From positions 21,444 through 85,443 of the forward strand of contig NZ_JAJTTE010000033.1 in the NCBI RefSeq assembly GCF_021343995.1: 64,000 nucleotides of DNA. The letters are read 5' to 3'. This DNA comes from Pseudonocardia terrae (GTDB lineage Bacteria > Actinomycetota > Actinomycetes > Mycobacteriales > Pseudonocardiaceae). The notes beneath the pieces are model-generated. The model made no database searches, had not been told where the DNA came from, and worked only from the letters and a program-made list of their open reading frames with translations. The position numbers were made by a program, and so were the translations under genes. Shown in pieces: positions 37,201-45,700 of the stretch. The stretch's first letter is position 1, and each line of letters starts with the position of its first letter.

Positions 37201-38637
37201 CCCGAGCTGCTCGACTTCACCGCCGAGATGCTGGAGACCGAGGCCGCGCGCGGAGTCGACCGCTCGGCGTACCCGGACCACGTCGCCGCCGGCGGGCTGA
37301 CCCTGCCGCTGTCGTACGCGTTCGAGCCCGGGCACCACACGGACGGCGTGACCGTCGACGTCCCCGTGGCCGCGCTGCACCAGGTCGACCCGACGCCGTT
37401 CACCTGGCAGGTCCCCGGGCTGCGCGAGGAGCTCGTCACGGCGTTGATCAAGACGCTGCCGAAGACGTTGCGCCGCAACTTCTCTCCCGCCCCGGACCAC
37501 GCCAGGGCCGTGCTCGCCCGGGTGCGCGCCGGGGACGAGCCGCTCCTCGACGCGCTGGAGCGCGAGCTCGGCAGGATGCGCAACGTGCGGATCGGGCGCG
37601 ACGACTGGGAGCTGGACCGGCTGCCCGAGCACCTCGTCGTCACCTTCCGGGTGCTCGACGAGAAGGGCCGCGAGCTGGCCAGGGGCACCGACCTCGAGGC
37701 GCTGCGCGAGCAGCTCGCCCCGCAGGTCCGGCAGGAGATCGCGGCTGCGGGCCGGGATATCGAGCGGACCGGGCTGACCAGCTGGACCGGTGACATCGGG
37801 TCCGGTGGCGAGCTCCCCCGCGAGCTGCCCATACGCCGCGGCACGCACGTGGTGACCGGCTTCCCGGGTCTGCTCGACCGCGGCACAAGCGTTGATGTCC
37901 GGGTGTTCGCCACGGCCGCCGAGCGGGACGCTGCGCACCGCCGCGGCGTCCGGCGGCTGCTGCTGCTCGCGACGCCCTCGCCGGCCAAGCAGGTGCAGCG
38001 CGGGCTGGACAACCGGGCGAGGCTGACCCTGTCGCGCAACCCGCACGGCAGCGTCGACGCGCTGCTCGAGGACTGCGTGACGTGCGCGGCCGACCACCTG
38101 ATCGCCCGGGCCGGCGGCCCGTGCTGGGACCTGGCCGGCTACGAGCGACTCCAGGGCGTGTTCGCGCAGCATCTCGCCGGCACCACGATGCAGGTCCTGC
38201 AGGCCGTCCGGGCGGTGCTGGACCGCTGGCACCCCGTGCAGGCGGCGCTCGCCGAGCTGCGCTCGCCCGCGACCCGCGAGGGCGCGGCGGACATCCGCGC
38301 GCAGCTCGCGGCGCTGGTCGGGCCGGGCTTCGCCACGGCGGCGGGCGCGAACCGGCTCGCCGACGTCACCCGGTACCTGCAGGCCGCCGGGATCCGGATC
38401 GACAAGCTCCGTACCGACCCGGCCCGCGACGCCGACTGGACCGCGCAGGTCCGCGTCGTCGCCGACGAGTACGCGGACGAGCTCGCCGCGCTGCCCGAGG
38501 GCGTCGATCCCCCGGCCGGCCTGGTCGAGGTGCGCTGGATGATCGAGGAGCTGCGGGTGAGCCTCTACGCGCACCCGATGAAGACCCGCCACCCGGTCTC
38601 GATCAAGCGGATCCAGAATGCGCTCGACGAGCTGTAG
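34300..38637 (+). CDS. hrpA: ATP-dependent RNA helicase HrpA
   Basis: A 1445-residue DEAH-box helicase. After a disordered Arg/Asp/Gly/Pro-rich N-terminal extension of about 130 residues, motif I GETGSGKTTQ (near 227), Ia QPRRLAARTVA, II DEAH (near 323), III SATI, V TNVAETSLTVPG and VI QRAGRCGRT are all present. The OB/HA2 and the C-terminal DUF3418 region complete the HrpA plan (E. coli protein about 1300 residues). It unwinds RNA and helps resolve stalled or collided ribosomes. The ATG at 34300 is the first in frame; no strong Shine-Dalgarno precedes it. A 2017-residue antisense frame over the gene is a codon-bias artefact. Confidence 0.96.
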   Translation: MTSIRATGNTTARAGDPSARTGVPLPSGPTPTIATGPAAPQAAAAPQSGSAATPGSGDRTRRRTPRRRGSRGRSAPAERRGNAPGPASASPDGRTDGRPADERRDGSRDSGRDSGNGRSRGQRPERTEPATPSLPAEVLADLERRIAELGPHDATRLTRRFRGARRSGDGTAQQAVADAVAAAEHRLERRRTAVPRIAYPAALPVSARREDIAAAIRDHQVVIVAGETGSGKTTQLPKICLELGRGVSGMIGHTQPRRLAARTVAARIAEELGTELGDVVGWKVRFTDQVGDRTMVKLMTDGILLAELTGDRDLLQYDTLIIDEAHERSLNIDFILGYLTQLLPRRPDLKVIITSATIDPERFARHFGTSEEPAPIVEVSGRSYPVEIRYRPVVDPDDPDADPDREEIDAIGDAVTELQREGPGDTLVFLPGEREIRDTADALARRNFRNTEILPLYARLTTAEQQRVFAPHPGNRIVLATNVAETSLTVPGIKYVIDTGTARISRYSRRLKVQRLPIEKISQASADQRAGRCGRTSDGVCIRLYAEDDFDARPEFTDPEILRTNLASVVLQMIALDLGEISAFPFVEPPDRRDVADGLALLHELGAVDHGALTAVGQALARLPVDPRLGRMLVEANRTGCLTEVLVIAAALSVQDPRERPTEQRQAADEKHNRFRVEGSDFLAFVALWQYLAEQREVLSGNRFRRTLREEFLHYLRIREWWDLHGQLRRAARSAGMTANDTPADPDRIHQALLSGLLSQVGLLEETDTKQRGGRGDDTARRGAREYLGARNAKFAIWPGSALAKKPPRWVMAAELVETSRLWARTVARIEPEWIEPLAGHLVKKTYSEPHWSRKRASAVATERVTLHGIPVIADRTVDFGRIDPEVSRDLFLRHALVEGDWETRHRFFHTNRALLDDAEELEHRARRRDLVVDEDTLFEFYDRRVPASVVSGRHFDSWWKKESRRNPELLDFTAEMLETEAARGVDRSAYPDHVAAGGLTLPLSYAFEPGHHTDGVTVDVPVAALHQVDPTPFTWQVPGLREELVTALIKTLPKTLRRNFSPAPDHARAVLARVRAGDEPLLDALERELGRMRNVRIGRDDWELDRLPEHLVVTFRVLDEKGRELARGTDLEALREQLAPQVRQEIAAAGRDIERTGLTSWTGDIGSGGELPRELPIRRGTHVVTGFPGLLDRGTSVDVRVFATAAERDAAHRRGVRRLLLLATPSPAKQVQRGLDNRARLTLSRNPHGSVDALLEDCVTCAADHLIARAGGPCWDLAGYERLQGVFAQHLAGTTMQVLQAVRAVLDRWHPVQAALAELRSPATREGAADIRAQLAALVGPGFATAAGANRLADVTRYLQAAGIRIDKLRTDPARDADWTAQVRVVADEYADELAALPEGVDPPAGLVEVRWMIEELRVSLYAHPMKTRHPVSIKRIQNALDEL

Positions 38638-38679
38638 TCCCGAGGTGCCGCGCGGCCCGAGGCAGGGCAAGGTGATCCC

Positions 38680-39873
38680 ATGGAGCCGCAGTACGCCCAC
38701 CTCGGCGAGGCGCTGGGGACGGACTTCTTCTCGGTCCGCGAGCAGTTCACCGACGAGCAGTGGGAGCGGTTCGCCACCGTCCGCAAGTTCGTCGACGCCG
38801 AGGTGCTGCCGGAGATCGGCGGGTACTGGGAGCGCGGCGAGCTGCCGTGGCACCTGATCCGGAGGCTCCCCGAGCTGGGCGTCGTCGGCGAGACGATCGC
38901 CGGGTACGGCGCGGCCGGCATGAGCCCGCTGGCCTGCGGCCTCGTCCACATGGAACTGCACCGCGGCGACGGCTCGCTGGGCACCTTCCTCGGCGTGCAC
39001 GCCGGGCTCGCGATGCAGTCGATCGCGATGTGCGGCAGCGCGGAGCAGAAGCAGCGCTGGCTGCCGTCGATGTCCACGATGCAGCGGCTGGGCGCCTTCG
39101 CGCTCACCGAGCCGGACCACGGGTCCGACTCGGTCGCGCTGGAGACCACCGCCCGTCGCGAGGGCGACCACTGGGTGCTCGACGGCGCCAAGCGCTGGAT
39201 CGGCAACGGCACGATCGCCGACCTCGTCGTCGTCTGGGCCCGGGACGTGGCCGACGGCGAGGTGAAGGGCTTCGTCGTGGAGACCCCGGCCGAGGGCTAC
39301 GAGGCCACGGTCATCGGCGGCAAGGTGTCGGTGCGCGCGGTCTGGCAGGCCGACATCACGCTCACCGGCGTGCGCGTGCCCGAGGAGAACCGGCTGACCG
39401 GGGCGCGGACCTTCGCCGACTGCGCCGAGGTCCTGGCGAGCACCCGCGGGCTCTGCGCGTGGATGGCGCTCGGCCACGCGACCGCGGGCTACGACGCCGC
39501 CCTTCGGTATGCGAAGGAGCGCACGCAGTTCGGCAAGCCCCTGGCCGCGTTCCAGATCGTGCAGGAGAAGCTCGTCGGCATGCTGGCCGACCTCACCGGC
39601 ATGCAGCTCTACTGCATGCAGATCGGCCGGCTCGCCGAGGCCGGGCGGCTGTCCCCGACGGTCGCCGGGCTGGCCAAGCGGAACAACACCCAGGCCGCGC
39701 GGCGGATCCTCGGCACCGCCCGGGACCTGCTGGGCGGCAACGGGATCCTGCTCGAGCACCACGTCGCCCGGCACTGGGCGGACATCGAGGCGGTGCACAC
39801 CTTCGAGGGCACCGAGACCATGCAGACGCTGATCGTCGGCAAGGAGATCACGGGTATCGGCGCCTTCTCCTGA
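38680..39873 (+). CDS. acyl-CoA dehydrogenase (glutaryl-CoA dehydrogenase-like)
   Basis: A 397-residue FAD enzyme: an N-terminal helical domain, FALTEPDHGSDSVALETTA (flavin/substrate loop), WIGNGTIADL, YAKERTQFGKPLAAFQ and, near the end, VHTFEGTETMQTLIVGKEITGIGAF (given here in parts: VHTFEGTETMQ, LIVGKEITG). The Glu in FEGTE, near 375, occupies the place of the catalytic base in the glutaryl-CoA dehydrogenase branch. It oxidises acyl-CoA to enoyl-CoA and reduces ETF. The ATG at 38680 is 42 bp after hrpA. An acyl-CoA ligase follows 115 bp later. Confidence 0.88.
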   Translation: MEPQYAHLGEALGTDFFSVREQFTDEQWERFATVRKFVDAEVLPEIGGYWERGELPWHLIRRLPELGVVGETIAGYGAAGMSPLACGLVHMELHRGDGSLGTFLGVHAGLAMQSIAMCGSAEQKQRWLPSMSTMQRLGAFALTEPDHGSDSVALETTARREGDHWVLDGAKRWIGNGTIADLVVVWARDVADGEVKGFVVETPAEGYEATVIGGKVSVRAVWQADITLTGVRVPEENRLTGARTFADCAEVLASTRGLCAWMALGHATAGYDAALRYAKERTQFGKPLAAFQIVQEKLVGMLADLTGMQLYCMQIGRLAEAGRLSPTVAGLAKRNNTQAARRILGTARDLLGGNGILLEHHVARHWADIEAVHTFEGTETMQTLIVGKEITGIGAFS

Positions 39874-39988
39874 CCCTTCTCCGGAGCCGCCTGCCGAGCC
39901 TCGTCCCGAGCCTGCTCCGCAGCCTCGACGGCGGGGCCCGTACCGGGGTCTACTGATCGCCGAACGGCTCGACGAGGAGGCCCCGCGC

Positions 39989-41569
39989 ATGACCGACGAC
40001 GACCTGGACCGCTACCTGCCGCCCTACACCGCGGAGATCGCGCGGGCGCGACGGCAGAGCATCGGGGCGCTCCTGGCCCGCACGGCGAAGAAGTACCCGG
40101 GCAAGCTCGCCGTGGTCCACCGCGACACCCGGCGCACCTTCGCCGAGCTCGACGCCGACGTCAACCGGGTGGCGAACGCCCTGGTGGCGCAGGGTGTGCG
40201 GCGGAACCGCCGGGTCGCGATCCTGTCGCACAACTCGTACGCCTTCGTCGTCGCCTACTTCGCGCTTGCCCGGATCGGCGCGATCTCCGTGCCGGTGAAC
40301 TTCAACTTCACCGCGGGCGAGGTGCGCTATGCGCTCGAGGACAGCGGGGCCCGGGCGGCGATCGTCTCCGAGCGGCTCGCGCCGACGTTCGAGGAGGCCG
40401 GCGTCCCGGTCGAGCTGCAGGTCGTGGTCGGGGCGCGGGAGGGCTGGGTGTCCTTCGACGAGCTGCTCGCGCACCCCGACGCCACCGAGCCCGACGTCGA
40501 GATCGGCGACGACGACCCGGTCCAGCTGCTCTACACCAGCGGCACCACCTCGGCCCCCAAGGGCGCGATCATGACGAGCCGCAACCTGACCGCCCAGTAC
40601 GTGAGCGACATCGTCGACGGCGAGTACCACCGCGACGACGTCGAGCTGCACGCCCTGCCGCTCTACCACTGCGCGGCACTGCACGACTTCCTCACGCCGG
40701 ACGTCTACCTGGGCGCGACCAGCGTGATCGTCGACTCCCCGGACCCGGAGACGATCCTGCGCACCGTCGAGGCCGAGAAGATCACCAAGATGTTCTGCCC
40801 GCCGACGGTGTGGATCCGTCTGCTGCGCTCCCCCGACTTCGACCGGTACGACCTGGGCTCGCTGCGGAAGGGCTACTACGGCGCGGCGATCATGCCCGTG
40901 GCCGTGCTCACGGAGCTCGGCGAGCGGCTGCCCGCGATCAGGCTGTTCAACTACTACGGCCAGACCGAGCTGGCGCCCAACGCGACCGTGCTGTTCCCCG
41001 AGGAGCAGATCGCCAAGGCGGGGACGGCCGGGCGGGCGAGCCTCAACGTGGAGACCCGGCTGCACGACGACGGGGACAACCCGGTCCCCGTCGGGCAGGT
41101 CGGCGAGATCGTGCACCGCACCCCGCACGCGATGCGCGGGTACTGGGGCAAGCCGGAGGCGACCGCGGAGGCCTTCCGCAACGGCTGGTTCCACAGCGGT
41201 GACCTCGGCGTGATGGACGCCGACGGCTACCTCACGATCGTCGACCGCAAGAAGGATATCATCATCACCGGCGGCGAGAACGTCGCCAGCCGCGAGGTCG
41301 AGGACGCCATCTACGAGCACCCCGCCGTCAGCGAGGTCGCGGTGTTCGGGGTGAAGCACCCGGAGTGGATCGAGGCCGTGGCCGCCGCGGTCGTGCTGCG
41401 CGAGGGCGCCTCCGCGGAGCCGGCGGAGATCGTCGCCCACACCCGCGAGCGCCTGGCCGGGTTCAAGGCGCCCAAGTACGTGGTGGTCGTCGACGAGCTG
41501 CCCAAGAACCCGAGCGGCAAGATCCTCAAGCGGGAGCTCCGCGACACCTACGCCGCCCTCGCCGACTGA
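39989..41569 (+). CDS. acyl-CoA ligase (FadD-like)
   Basis: A 526-residue ANL ligase: YTSGTTSAPKGAIMTSRNL as P-loop, YYGQTELAPNATVL, GWFHSGDLGVMDADGYLTIV (split as GWFHSGDLGVM and DADGYLTIV), the IITGGENVASREVED hinge and LPKNPSGKILKRELRD with the catalytic Lys. The TSAPKG variant and the YHCAALHDFLTPDVYLG pocket resemble feruloyl/benzoyl-type or medium-chain ligases. It probably activates the acid that the dehydrogenase upstream oxidises. The ATG at 39989 follows GAGGAGG at 9 bp. The gene converges on the rhodanese gene 22 bp away. Confidence 0.85.
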   Translation: MTDDDLDRYLPPYTAEIARARRQSIGALLARTAKKYPGKLAVVHRDTRRTFAELDADVNRVANALVAQGVRRNRRVAILSHNSYAFVVAYFALARIGAISVPVNFNFTAGEVRYALEDSGARAAIVSERLAPTFEEAGVPVELQVVVGAREGWVSFDELLAHPDATEPDVEIGDDDPVQLLYTSGTTSAPKGAIMTSRNLTAQYVSDIVDGEYHRDDVELHALPLYHCAALHDFLTPDVYLGATSVIVDSPDPETILRTVEAEKITKMFCPPTVWIRLLRSPDFDRYDLGSLRKGYYGAAIMPVAVLTELGERLPAIRLFNYYGQTELAPNATVLFPEEQIAKAGTAGRASLNVETRLHDDGDNPVPVGQVGEIVHRTPHAMRGYWGKPEATAEAFRNGWFHSGDLGVMDADGYLTIVDRKKDIIITGGENVASREVEDAIYEHPAVSEVAVFGVKHPEWIEAVAAAVVLREGASAEPAEIVAHTRERLAGFKAPKYVVVVDELPKNPSGKILKRELRDTYAALAD

Positions 41570-41591
41570 CCGCTGCGGCGGCCCTCGGGCG

Positions 41592-41969
41592 TCAGGCGGT
41601 GGGGAGGCCCGCCGCCTTCCACGCCCGGAACCCGCCGTCGAGGTCGGTGGCGTTGTGCAGGCCCAGGTCCTGCAGGGAGGCGGCGGCGAGGCTGGAGCTG
41701 TAGCCCTCGGAGCAGGCCACGATCCAGGTCACGTCGTGGTCGACGGCCTCGGGGATGCGGGCGCCGGAAGCCGGGTCGAGCCGCCACTCCAGGTGGTTGC
41801 GCTCGATCACCAGCGCGTCGGCGAAGGAGCCCTCCTCGTCGCGCTGCCACTGCGGGCGGGTGTCGACCAGGCGCGCGCCGCGCTCCAGGAGCCCGGCGGC
41901 CTCCTGCGGGTCCACGCGCTTCAGCCGGGCCCGCGCCTCGGCCAGCACGTCGGCGATCGAGCGGCTCAT
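41592..41969 (-). CDS. rhodanese-like sulfurtransferase
   Basis: A 125-residue single rhodanese domain: RLVDTRPQWQRDEEGSF, HLEWRLDPASG, and the active-site loop with C86 in VACSEGYSSSLAA, followed by LDGGFRAWKAAGLP. The six-residue loop CSEGYS is typical of sulfurtransferases acting on thiosulfate or persulfide donors. The ATG at 41969 overlaps the cysteine dioxygenase stop as ATGA, so both enzymes act in cysteine/sulfide disposal as one operon. It may oxidise or relocate sulfane sulfur that arises during cysteine breakdown. Confidence 0.9.
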   Translation of the reverse strand: MSRSIADVLAEARARLKRVDPQEAAGLLERGARLVDTRPQWQRDEEGSFADALVIERNHLEWRLDPASGARIPEAVDHDVTWIVACSEGYSSSLAAASLQDLGLHNATDLDGGFRAWKAAGLPTA

Positions 41970-42499
41970 GCCCCCACCTTCTCCGGTTCGTCCGTCAGCT
42001 CGGTGCGGGTGCGGCGCAGGAACTCCCCGTCCGGACCGGACGTCACCTCGTAGTAGCTCATCGCGGTCAGCGGCGGCGAGTAGGCGTGCACGCTGACCGC
42101 GGGCGCCTCGAGGTGGTTGGCGACGTCGTGCACGTGGCCGAGCGGGAAGGCGGCGCCGCGCCCCGCCCGCAGCGTACGGGCGCGCAGCCCCTGGCCGGCG
42201 ACCCAGCGCTGCTCGACCAGGTCGCCGGAGACCACGGTGAGCGCGCCGAGCGAGCCGGCGTGGTCGTGCAGCTCCGCGATCTGCTCCTGGGCCCAGCTGA
42301 TCAGCCAGACGTCCACGACGTCGTCGGAGTGCAGGCGGCGGGACCAGCGGTGCACGGGATCGACGTGCACCGCGTGCCGGCCGAGGCGGACCTCCTCGGC
42401 GTACCGGCGGGTCAGGTCGGTGAGGTCGGACAGGTCGAGCGGGGTGGGAGCGGTGGGACGCAGGGCACGGGGACGAGCGGCAGGGGCGTGCGCGAGCAC
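41966..42499 (-). CDS. cysteine dioxygenase-type cupin
   Basis: A 177-residue cupin. The iron-binding His residues are visible: H78 and H80 in IAELHDHAGSLGALTVV and H124 in LGHVHDVAN; WLISWAQEQ precedes them. The sequence also shows EQRWVAGQGL and SVHAYSPPLTAMSYYE, a cysteine dioxygenase signature. The enzyme adds O2 to cysteine and gives cysteine sulfinate. The GTG at 42499 follows GGAG at 5 bp; longer in-frame starts exist but run through what looks like a leader region. Downstream it overlaps the rhodanese gene. Related thiol dioxygenases with other substrates are possible. Confidence 0.85.
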   Translation of the reverse strand: MLAHAPAARPRALRPTAPTPLDLSDLTDLTRRYAEEVRLGRHAVHVDPVHRWSRRLHSDDVVDVWLISWAQEQIAELHDHAGSLGALTVVSGDLVEQRWVAGQGLRARTLRAGRGAAFPLGHVHDVANHLEAPAVSVHAYSPPLTAMSYYEVTSGPDGEFLRRTRTELTDEPEKVGA

Positions 42500-42540
42500 G
42501 GGTACTCCAAGGAGGGGACGACGCGAGCGGGGGGCCTGGG

Positions 42541-42582
42541 TCAGCTCGAGCTGCGACGTCTCTGACAGCACTCGTCGAACAC
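42541..42582 (-). CDS. putative leader peptide with adjacent Cys codons
   Basis: A 13-codon minus-strand ORF from a GTG at 42582, reading MFDECCQRRRSSS, ends 41 bp before the cysteine dioxygenase start. Two consecutive Cys codons upstream of a cysteine-degrading operon recall the Cys-containing short ORFs that act as cysteine-responsive attenuators in mycobacteria. GGGAGAG lies rather far upstream (14 bp). CTCC directly before the GGAG of the next gene could mask that site. No experiment or conservation backs it here. Confidence 0.35.
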   Translation of the reverse strand: MFDECCQRRRSSS

Positions 42583-42719
42583 GTGCCCGCGGCGACTCTC
42601 CCAGATCGGGCCGAGGTTCCACGCGGGCATCACACGGTGATTCCAGCACACCGCGGGCCCGGCACGGAAATCGCTCCCAGTGCCCGGACCAGCGGATCGA
42701 ATGTCCGGTCACGCCCTGC

Positions 42720-45700
42720 TCAGGCGTCCGGCACCACGCCGATCAGGGTGTCCAGCCCGGCGAGGACCAGGATCCGGCGCGCCGGGCTGTCCGAGGGTGT
42801 GACCACGCTCAACTCCGTGCCGCCGGCCCGCGCGCGCTGGGCGAGCTCGGAGAGCAGCGCGATCCCCGAGCTGGAGACGTACGAGTCCGCGGCCAGGGTG
42901 AGCGTGAGCGGCCCGCCGCCGTCGAGCTCGGCGAGCAGGTCCGAGCGCACCGCCGCGACACCGGCCAGATCGAGGTCGCCGTCCACGTGCACGCGCACCG
43001 TGTGCCGGTCCGCCCACCGGCGCAGCCGGGTGACGGCCGGGCCCCCGTCGACCGGGGCCGCCCCGGCGGGCCGGTCGGCCGCGCCACCGGGCAGCCGCGG
43101 GACCACCTCCACGGGCAGCGCCGGCAGCCGGAACCAGACCTCGGTGCCGTCGTCGGCCGGGAGGACCTCGACCTCCTCGGCCAGCTCGCGGATCAGCGCG
43201 AGGCCACGCCCGCGGTAGCCCGGGTCGGCCGGCGGCGGCCGCCAGAGCCCGTGGTCGACGACCCGGACCGCGACCGGGCCCTCGGGCCGCAGCTCCAGGG
43301 TGAGCTCGACCGCGTCGGCACCCGGGTCCCCGCCGGAGGTGTAGGCGTGCTCGACGGCGTTGGTCACCGCCTCCCCGACGGCGAGCTGCAGGTCGGTGGT
43401 GCCGTCCTCGCCGAGCCCGCAGCGCGCGGCCCACTCCGCGATCGCCCGGCGCATCGGGGCCAGGCACTCGGCGTCGGCCGGCATCGACCGGGTCAGCGGC
43501 TCGGGCACCCGGCGGGCCAGCACCACGACCGTGTCGTCCGGAGCGCCCTCCGCGTCGAGCATCCGCTCGAGCAGCACGTCGATGACGTCCGACGGCCGGT
43601 GCGCGGCGAGCGCGCCGAACGTCTCGGCCAGCCGCTCCATGCCGTCGTCGATCACCTCGGTGCGCCGCTCGAAGAGCCCGTCCGAGCAGAGCAGGATCGT
43701 CTCGCCCGGCTCGATCCGGCCCTCGGCCTCCGCGAACGGCGGCCGGCCCGCGACGCCGAGCGGTGTGCCCCGGCCGCCGTCGAGCAGGCGGACCCCGTCC
43801 GGCCCGGCGACCAGCGGCGCGGGGTGCCCGGCGCACGCGTAGCGCAGCACGCCCGAGGCCGTGTCGACGACCGCGCAGGCGACGGTGCTGGCCCGTGCCC
43901 CGGTGACCCGGCGGGCGAAGAGGTCGAGCTGCTCCAACGCGGTGGCCGGGGGCTGGCCGTTGACCAGGTTCGCGGCGAGCGCGCTGCGCAGCTGGCCCAT
44001 CACGGCGGCCGCCGACGGACCGCGCCCGACGACGTCGCCGACCACCAGCGCCACCCGCCCGTCGGCGAGGTCGAGCACGTCGAACCAGTCGCCGCCCGCC
44101 TCGGTGCCCTCGGTCCCCGGGTTGTACCGGGTGGCGACGGCGAGCCGGTCGAGCTGCGGCAGCTCCTGGGGCAGCAGGCTGCGCTGCAAGGTCACCGCGA
44201 CCTCGTGCTCGGCCTGGTGCAGCCGCGCCCGCTGCACGGCCTGGGCGCACTGGCTGGCCAGGGTGAGCACCAGCCCGCGCTCGTCCGGCCCGAAGGCCGG
44301 GTCGCGGCCGAAGCCGAGCCCGATCACGCCGATCGCCCGGCCCGCGACCAGCAGCGGAACGGCGGTGCGCACCGGGTACGGCCCGGGCAGGCCCCCGGCG
44401 GCCCAGATCGGCTCTGCCGAGCGGACCACCTGGCCGAGCGGGTGGTCGGAGGTCACGCGCAGGCCGTGCTCGACGATCCGGCCGTCGGTCGACCAACCGT
44501 CGGCGGCGAGGGTGTGCAGGAGGCCCTCGTCGTCGACCAGCAGCACGACGACGGCCTCGGCGCCGAGCGCCGAGCGCGCGTGGGCGAGGATCACGTCGGC
44601 CACCGACTCCAGGTCGGTGGCACGGGAGAGGGCCGTGGCCACGGCCCCGAGCCGCTCGGCGAGCCGGCGGCCCTCGGTCTCGGCGACCAGCAGCAGGGAC
44701 CGGTCCAACGCCTGCGCCGCCAGCTCCGCCACGGCGAGCGTCGCCTCGCGGTCGCTGGCCGTGAGGGCCCGCGGCCCCGTGAACCCGACGGCGATCATGC
44801 CCAGGTCGCGGTCGCCCGCCACGAGCGGCACCCAGAAGGCGGCCTCGATCCCGAAGGCGGCCAGCCACTCCGCGGCGGGGGCGTGCTCGTCGCGCAGTCC
44901 CCCGGCGTCCTCGAACCAGAGGGCGTGGCGGGTTCGCAGGGCCGTCCGGGCCGGATGGTCGCCGGTGAGGGAGACCGTGGTGAGCTCGGCGGGCAGTTCG
45001 CCCTCCCAGCCCTGGAGGGCCAGGAGCTGCAGGTCCTCGCCGCGGGTCTGCCACACGCCGGCCACCGCGGACCCGAGGAGGGCCACCAGGTGGCTGGTGG
45101 CCGTCCGGGCGACCTCCGTGGGGGTCGCGGCCGCGGACATCTCGGCGGTCGCGCGGTGCAGCAGCCCCAGCCGGGTGCTGCTGGCGCGCTCCTGCTCCAG
45201 CAGCCGCGCGTTGTCCACCGCGACCGCCGCCCGCCGCGCGATCTCGGCGAACAACGCGACGTCGGACTCGTCGAGCACCGGCGAGGCGCCCGTGCGCGCG
45301 ACGGCGAACATGCCCAGCATGCCGCCGCGGGCGCGCAGCGGGACGAGCAACGCCGAGTGCGCCCCCGACCGCCGCCACACCTCCTGCGCCTCGGGCGGGG
45401 TCGCGGCGAACGCGGCCGCGAGCTTCTCGGGCGGGAGCAGGACCGGCTCCTCGACGTCGGCGAGCTCCCACAGCACCGGCAGGCCGGGGAGCGTGCGGAG
45501 CTCCCGCTCGACGTCCGGGTCGGTGGCCGCGACGATCCGCATGGCCGGGCCCGCGCCGTCGTCGGTGAACACGCGCACGATGTCGCCCAGGCGCTCGTCG
45601 ACCACGATCCGGGCGAACGCCTCGAGCCGCGCGGACTGGCTGATCTCCCGGTCCAGGGCGTCGCCGACCGCGGCGTAGAGCTGGTGGCGGCGCTGCTCGG

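Noticed and set aside
33937..39990. 2017-residue open frame antisense to hrpA and the acyl-CoA dehydrogenase gene
   Set aside because: Arg/Leu/Gly/Val/Asp-rich nonsense without any domain; it mirrors the third-position G/C bias of the plus-strand genes, which have full motif sets.
42583..42712. longer N-terminus for cysteine dioxygenase, from 42712
   Set aside because: The added residues have no cupin features and the start at 42499 has a ribosome site; the longer frame runs through the probable leader.
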